Both the position numbers and the translations under genes were made by a program. A DNA stretch of 64,000 bases from Carnegiea gigantea (Eukaryota > Streptophyta > Magnoliopsida > Caryophyllales > Cactaceae): contig JAKOGI010000139.1 of assembly GCA_029747015.1 (NCBI GenBank), positions 142,001-206,000 on the forward strand, given 5' to 3'. The notes under the pieces were generated by a model that made no database searches, was not told the DNA's origin, and saw nothing but the letters and a program-made list of their open reading frames with translations. The first letter of the stretch is position 1. Each line of letters begins with the position of its first letter. Positions 58,501-64,000 of this stretch are shown in pieces.

Positions 58501-60169
58501 GTTTAAGTAATATTTCGGGTTCGAGTCTTGTGAACGGAGAAAATCTATGATTTGAGAGCTCTATCTCTTATTGGGCTAACAGTAACTCGACTTCAGTGAA
58601 ATGAGGATCTAAGACCCAACCAAAAAAAAAAAAGAAAAAGAATACTTACTTTTTCTTGCATTCATTTTTATTAGGTACAAATGCTACGTTAAGAATTTTC
58701 AATTTGGTTCGAGATTGAGTTGGCTTCAACTCATCATAGTAAATGCATCGATGTTAGGTTATAGTCCTAATAGTAAATGCATCGATGTTAGGTTATAAGT
58801 CTAACTTTCGAGTGGGTCATATTCATAATTTTCAATGACATTAAACTTACCGACAATTTGCATCAATGTTAAAGCCTAAGTCACACTGAATTGCTATAAC
58901 TAAGTAGCAAATCAGAGTTTCTTGTTGCGACTTATTACGTGAATGATTTTTTATCTCGGTAACTGTAGAGTTAGAGTTTGTATTTTTAGCTGGTTTAATG
59001 GGTTCATGTTTGGGTAGAGAATTTTGAATAGGATCATGTCAAGTTGGGGCAAAAAATAACCTAAGTTTCTAGTTTTTAGGGCGAATACATTCTAATGAGT
59101 CAGCATCATCGAATCAGTGTCTTTGATAGCAGGAGTGTTTATAAGAATAAGGCTACATATATTTAAATCTTCTCAAGCTTCACAAAAACGGAATTCACAC
59201 TGAAAGCTGTTATTGGTATAATACATTTAGTGATGATTTTATTCCCCATATCTCCCTCCTTTCATTTATCAGGGCTGGATAGCGGAGATGGCTTCTTATG
59301 TGAAGTCAATAGATGGGAACCACTTGCTAGAAGTTGGATTGGAGGGTTTCTATGGAGATTCAACACCTGAAAAGAAGCAACACAACCCAAACACTTTTCA
59401 AACTGGAACTGATTTTATTGCACATAATCAGCTCCCTGGCATCGATTTTGCTACTGTCCACTCTTACCCAGATCAATGGTGATTTCTCAACCTATGATTT
59501 TAGTTTCAGTTCATATTTATTAATTTTCTAAATGCAATGCAGGTCCACCGAAACTCCTGCTTACTTGACTAAGGTGTGAATGACACAACCTAATTTTGAC
59601 TAAAAATATATATAATGCAGGCTATGTTGTTTTCAACTTATTGCTTTTCAGAATGAGTTATGTTCAATTTCTCCCCCCCCCCCCCAAAAAAAAAAAAAAC
59701 GTTTGGTTCAATTCGGATCAGTAAAAATGAACATAATAACCTAACTATCCTTGACAGGCTAAATAACCCAAGTGGAGAAGCCCAACTCTCTTTTGTGAAG
59801 CAATGGGTCAACCAACACATAGAGGATTCACAAAGCATCCTTAAAAAGCCAGTCTTATTCGCCGAGTTTGGGAAGTCATACAAAGTCTCAGGCTATACAC
59901 AAAGAGATAGGGATGAGCTCTACAACATCATCTACTCTGCCATGTACTCATCGGCTAGCTCCGGTGGGCCGGCTTCAGGAGGGCTCTTCTGGCATCTGTT
60001 GACTAAGGGCATGGACAATTTTCGAGATGGGTACGAAATAATCCTTGATGAGAGCGACTCCATTGTTGGAATAATCTCTGCACAAGCACAAAGAATGTCG
60101 AAATTGAGGAGGATGTATGGTTCGTTGGGAAAGAGGAGTGGAAACAGGGGTAGAGTCATTGGAAACTAG
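55549..60169 (+). CDS. MAN: Mannan endo-1,4-beta-mannosidase (GH5_7), six exons
   Basis: Secreted glycoside hydrolase cutting (galacto/gluco)mannan in the cell wall. Exons: 55549-55869, 56123-56317, 57333-57455, 59273-59478, 59543-59575, 59758-60169; joined length 429 residues plus TAG, usual for the family. Signal peptide about residues 1-24 ([20 protein letters not shown]). GH5 features: [45 protein letters not shown], then ELMNEPRC with acid/base E200, [12 protein letters not shown], and nucleophile E329 in [10 protein letters not shown], plus [20 protein letters not shown]. Two splice sites are odd: exon 2 begins after a purine-rich GGGGAAAAG acceptor, and a 33-bp exon 5 is needed to keep the frame, using the second of two overlapping GT donors (AAGGT|GTGAA). 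Intron 3 (1.8 kb) has a SINE. Confidence 0.92.
55924..55962. repeat. TGTATC hexanucleotide repeat in mannanase intron 1
   Basis: About six units of TGTATC with slight decay (one TTTATC). Confidence 0.9.
58460..58638 (+). mobile_element. tRNA-derived SINE, copy 2 (mannanase intron 3)
   Basis: TACCAACATATATTGGTTCA, box A-like GGTTCAAGTAGTTTGGCAC, box B GGGTTCGAGTCTTG (a good tRNA B-box), TCTTATTGGGCTAACAGTAA, then an A-tail from 58622. AGAATA on both sides (58453-58458, 58639-58644) is a likely target duplication. The B box is the best preserved of the three copies. Confidence 0.8.
59673..59699. repeat. Poly-C/poly-A tract in mannanase intron 5
   Basis: A run of about 13 C followed by about 14 A. 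Confidence 0.9.
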
Positions 60170-62970
60170 GCGTAAAAGCAAATGATATGATCATTATATG
60201 GTGATAGATGAATTAAGTATGAATGGAGGAATTTGAGAAAAAGGAATGTGTACGTCATGGTTAATTAGTACTTGCATCTACAGTCCGCTACTAATGAAGT
60301 TTATTTGTTAACGAGTTATGAATTTCCAACAAACTTGTTGAACTTTGAACTCATTTGTGTGCCTTGGCCTGATTTGTACAATAATAATGACTCTTAATAT
60401 AGGTCATGCTTTGCACAGTTTGAGGGGATTCAAAAATAAATAATCTTTTCCTTACGTACACTCGTGCAAGCATTTTCCTTAGGGAAGACGTCGTCTTCCC
60501 TAGAAAAAAAGGTTCAGGACTCCCAGTGAAGTGTAATCGGTACAAACCATGAAGCCTAAGATCTGAGCATCTCCCGCCACAGAAGCCCTACCAAAATGCA
60601 GGCCCAATATTTAGCTTTGACCCACAACCAAATTAGGGGCCACCTTGACTCTCAATTGGACAGATCAAGTTCGGCTTCAACAACAGGGCCCAAGAGCCAA
60701 TGGGCCACCTTTTGGGCTTGCTTAGTCAATGCATTATGGTGATAGGCCCCAATGAATCGGCTAACTTACATCCTTCAACTTTTTCTTTCTATCCTCTGCC
60801 TCGGGCTAAGTGCTAACACTCCAATTTGAGATTTTTCAATGAAATCCTTCCAAATAGAAGGGCTTTATGCTATTAAAAATTAATCTTTGGCCTTCATCTG
60901 TATTTGGAATATTATCCGCGTTAAGTTCTTATTTATATTCGATTTATTCATCTTCTGATCCAATTAATTACAGTTTTGGGCACGAACAATTTAAACTTTG
61001 GCAGGTTTAAATGTAGTGTGATTTTCATACGTAGGCCCTCAGTTCTCTGACTTTGGGACTATTTATTCTTAATAATCAGTACTAAGGAACCAGCATTTTG
61101 CACAATTCCCATATTTGCTAGGTTTTCGTTAGTAAATATTAGTAAGAAGAGATAGATCCAACGTTCGGAGCATTTGGACTTATTTTAAAAGGTTAGATGG
61201 TGTCCAAACTCACCAAATTATTTGAATAAGTGTTTTGTGTTCAGAAAAAATTTAGGTGTGCAAGATTACATCAAGACCAGGAAAGTCAAGCACATGCTTC
61301 TTTGTAGAATTTTATTCTATCCATTTCTTATTAATTGCATGAACTAATGTTGATTAAACTACATTAATTTTTGTCTCATAAGTAGTAAAAAATTTATTAC
61401 AATAGTCATTGTTACATAATTAGCTTGCTTAACTAATTACATATTATGTGCTATTAAATACCCATAGCTGCTGTCAGCAAGTCAAAGCATTCATTTGAAA
61501 AGTAATCAATAAATAAGCCAGTTCTTTTACCCCCACTTAACCCTCTTTTTCTGCTCCAATTCTTTTGCTTACTTTTGCTTGTTTCCTTTCTTTTTTTCCC
61601 CCTTTCTTCTTTTAAATGTGAGTTTATTTCAATGTAGCTAAAATAATGTGGGGCATTTAGAGCTCGGAATGTCTGACACAGCACGATAACACGATATGAA
61701 CCTGACCCGAAGTTACTAAGAGAAATTCGACCCCGACCCGACCCGAACCAATTTCGACCCGAAGTCGGCACGAGTAGACTATTTAGCATGAAAACATGTT
61801 ATTTTTCAATTGAAGGCAAATCTACGTTGTTTTTAACACCGACACGAAATTGATATGTTTATTAAATGGATCGACCTGACCCGACCCGTTTTCCAACAAT
61901 AGGGGCATTAAGCATGCAAGATCTTCTCCCGATTTCTGTAGCTAAACTTTTTTGGGATAATGTAATTTAGTGGGAAATGTTATATGCTGTGCGAGAAAAT
62001 AGGAGCAAAAATCGAAGTGGACAAAAGGATGGTACAGTGGTAATTCAAATATATATGGCCGAAAGAGGCCATTACCAAAGAATTCGAGTTTTTTTCCCTT
62101 TTTTAAAGCGAAACGTGCATTGAATTAATTTTATTTTTAATTTGTAGTGAAAAGTAACATCTTGAACATTATAATCAAATCAAATCTAATCTAATCTTAG
62201 TGCCTTCAGCGAGATCAAATCTAATTCAATATTTGATGATTATGATTTGTTCTTTTCATTGGGAAATAGAGGTTGATAAATAGCTTCATCAGTCGGATTA
62301 GTAGAACGGTTTGAAATTGGTTTATGTTGGTATTTTTTGGTAATAGTAGCTAGGTAGAAATTAGAAGAAGTTGTTATATTTTTTTTGATATGATAGGCAG
62401 AAGTTGGTTGAAATTTTGAGGGAGATGGTTTGAAATTGGTTGAAGTGGGTTGAAGTTGAAATTTTTTTATTAGAGTTGGTTGAAGTGGGATGAAGTTGGT
62501 AAAGTAAGATTTACCAACGAAAGAATATGCCCTGAGGAACAAGGCATGTAGTAAAATAAGGTCAGTTATGAAGTTAATCAATTATAGTACTATATCGATC
62601 ACAAAATACAAAATTGAGACGGTCTAAACTAATTTGTTGCAGATACTGGAGATGCTGCAATATTCGCATTTTATCCAAGGTAACTCGATTTCAACGCCGA
62701 AACATCAAAGAAGTAAGATTAAACAGAAGATTGAGGGCATTTAGTTAATAGCAATCAAGTAATTTTAATTTTACCAAGAGATCTGGATTAGAATTAGGAG
62801 TGCAAAACCTTTCTTTCTGAAGGAAAATGTGGAAAAAAAAATATGGGATTACTTGACCTAATTAACTCATATTGTCATCTTGTGTTCTATCTGAAACCAA
62901 ATTTTAAAAAAATGTTAAAATAGGATATATTTTGACTGAATGAAAGAATTAGGAAAATAAATTATGGTTG
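60170..62970. other. Intergenic right of mannanase
   Basis: No gene seen. 61680-61890 has repeated CGACCCGACCC / CCTGACCCG motifs, a low-complexity signature common in plant repeats. 62380-62500 has degenerate repeats of TTGGTTGAAGTGGG-like units (minus-strand Pro/Thr/Asn-rich open frame at 62240-62581), probably part of an old element. Confidence 0.45.
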
Positions 62971-63141
62971 TTTTTTTTTGGGTATTCGATCCTCCATTTC
63001 ACTAGAGTCGAGCTATTGTTAGCCAAATAAGGAGTAGAGCTCTTCTATCACAGATGTTCTCTATTTACAAGACTCAAACCCGATGCTTTACGTAAGGAGA
63101 ATAAGTGTCAAAGCATTTGAACCAGTCTGTATTGGTATAAG
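62971..63141 (-). mobile_element. tRNA-derived SINE, copy 3, with perfect 10-bp target duplication
   Basis: Inverted copy of the SINE at 50.8 and 58.5 kb. Flanked by ATTATGGTTG at 62961-62970 and 63142-63151. T-run (A-tail on minus) at 62971-62979; on minus it shows GGGTTTGAGTCTTG (box B) and TTATTTGGCTAACAATAGCT. Confidence 0.85.
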
Positions 63142-63151
63142 ATTATGGTTG

Positions 63152-64000
63152 TATCATTCCTTGTTCGCGCATGGTTTTGAAGAGGATTACATAGACCATT
63201 TGATAGTAACATAACAATGAATTCTTGGATAAATATTTTTTTCCCCCCCTTAGATATCTGAGTATATAACTTTAAAACATCTCCTATTATCAAATGTTAC
63301 TTTTTTTTAAAAAATACAAATGAACCCGTAAAAGAGGGAGAATATGATAAAAATTCAAGATATACCAGGCAACTAAGTGGGAGGAACAACAAATGGATAG
63401 AGCTAGCATCTTCCATGCATTCTAGCAAGTGCTTGCATTGTTGGCTTCTTTCAACTTCAGTCTGCGAGAGAGAGAGAGAGAGAGAATAAATTGAAGAGAT
63501 TCTTTTTGTCCTGGGAATATGAAATAGAAAGAAAAAGCAATGACGTAGACGAAGAGTAAAAAAAGGACATCCACTATGGATAAATAGCTTTCATTTTTCC
63601 TTAACATGTAAGGATAACATATATTCCTTATGAATATCTCAAACTTTAATTTTCAACCAAATTTTGTAGACTTCCTAGCACTTTCTGTATTTAATTATAA
63701 ATAAACAAGTAGAAAACACCCAAATTATTCGAGACTGTTTTCTTTACTCAACACGTAATGACATGTATAAATCTCAATAGTCTAGTTATTAATATGAAAT
63801 ACAAAAATTATTTTTATAGTATCACGTTAAAATGATATCAAAGATTATGGTGCCAATATTTTTTTTTTTGGGACGGGTTGCCAAGGTTAATAGGGAGGAA
63901 AATAATGAAAAACAAAGGTTCAGGCATCGCCTTTAGGGTCTGTTTGGATGGGGAGTAGAGAAGATAAGGAGGAATAAGGGGTAGTAAGTACCCCTCTTCG
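63152..64000. other. Right-edge sequence, no gene recognised
   Basis: (GA)n run at 63464-63485. The last ~60 bases (GGGTCTGTTTGGATGGGGAG from about 63938) look like the start of a transposon terminus of the CTGTTTGGATG kind, cut by the window edge. Confidence 0.4.

Noticed and set aside
58460..58540. Possible tRNA gene because of a good B box
   Set aside because: No cloverleaf can be formed; it is followed by a SINE body and A-tail and repeated elsewhere.

Overview
The window is AT-rich nuclear DNA from a eudicot plant. The evidence is the gene set with GT-AG introns, tRNA-derived SINEs, L1-type LINEs, a Mutator-like element, a copia-type LTR element and many MITEs. A cluster of ABA-stress-ripening (ASR) genes is present; Brassicaceae such as Arabidopsis lack ASR genes, so that family is unlikely. 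The sequence does not let me name the species.

Layout. 81-233 (+) is the last exon of a gene that starts left of the window. 1122-2682 (-) is an intact BTF3 / NAC-beta gene with a 5'UTR intron and a promoter rich in TGGGCC/T (site II) motifs. 6553-9896 (-) is an intact six-exon dihydroflavonol 4-reductase (DFR) gene of the Asn type, with G-boxes in its promoter. 10-16 kb is MITE and microsatellite territory. 16027-16703 (+) is ASR copy A. 18.2-30 kb is a decayed L1-type LINE (LINE A, +) split by a 5.8-kb Mutator-like element (MULE, 22653-28427) with 120-bp terminal inverted repeats and a 9-bp target duplication. 30286-43110 (-) is a second LINE (LINE B) with a 16-bp target duplication; inside it sit a 4.5-kb gag-only copia-type LTR element (33624-38134) and a MITE. 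43565-46610 (-) is an intact SABATH methyltransferase whose last intron carries a MITE built from ~170-bp tandem repeats. 46.7-53 kb is the rest of the ASR cluster: a fossil copy that kept promoter and intron but lost exon 1, then intact ASR copies B and C. 55549-60169 (+) is an intact endo-beta-mannanase gene. The right end is intergenic with a SINE and simple repeats.

Function. The host genes are independent units: translation (BTF3), anthocyanin/proanthocyanidin synthesis (DFR), methyl-ester formation on a small acid (SABATH), desiccation/ABA response (ASR) and cell-wall mannan turnover (mannanase). There is no operon logic. The ASR genes are a local tandem family, now separated by about 27 kb of nested transposons.

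The most unusual items are: (1) the MULE, which has a convergent second gene resembling a GRF-type zinc finger, a layout recalling mudrA/mudrB of maize MuDR; (2) an unbroken ORF of about 390-400 codons of unknown family between ORF1 and ORF2 of LINE B, overlapping the ORF2 start; (3) the ASR fossil that now forms the region upstream of the SABATH gene; (4) the gag-only LTR element. No confirmed novel system is claimed. Exon coordinates come from reading splice sites by eye.
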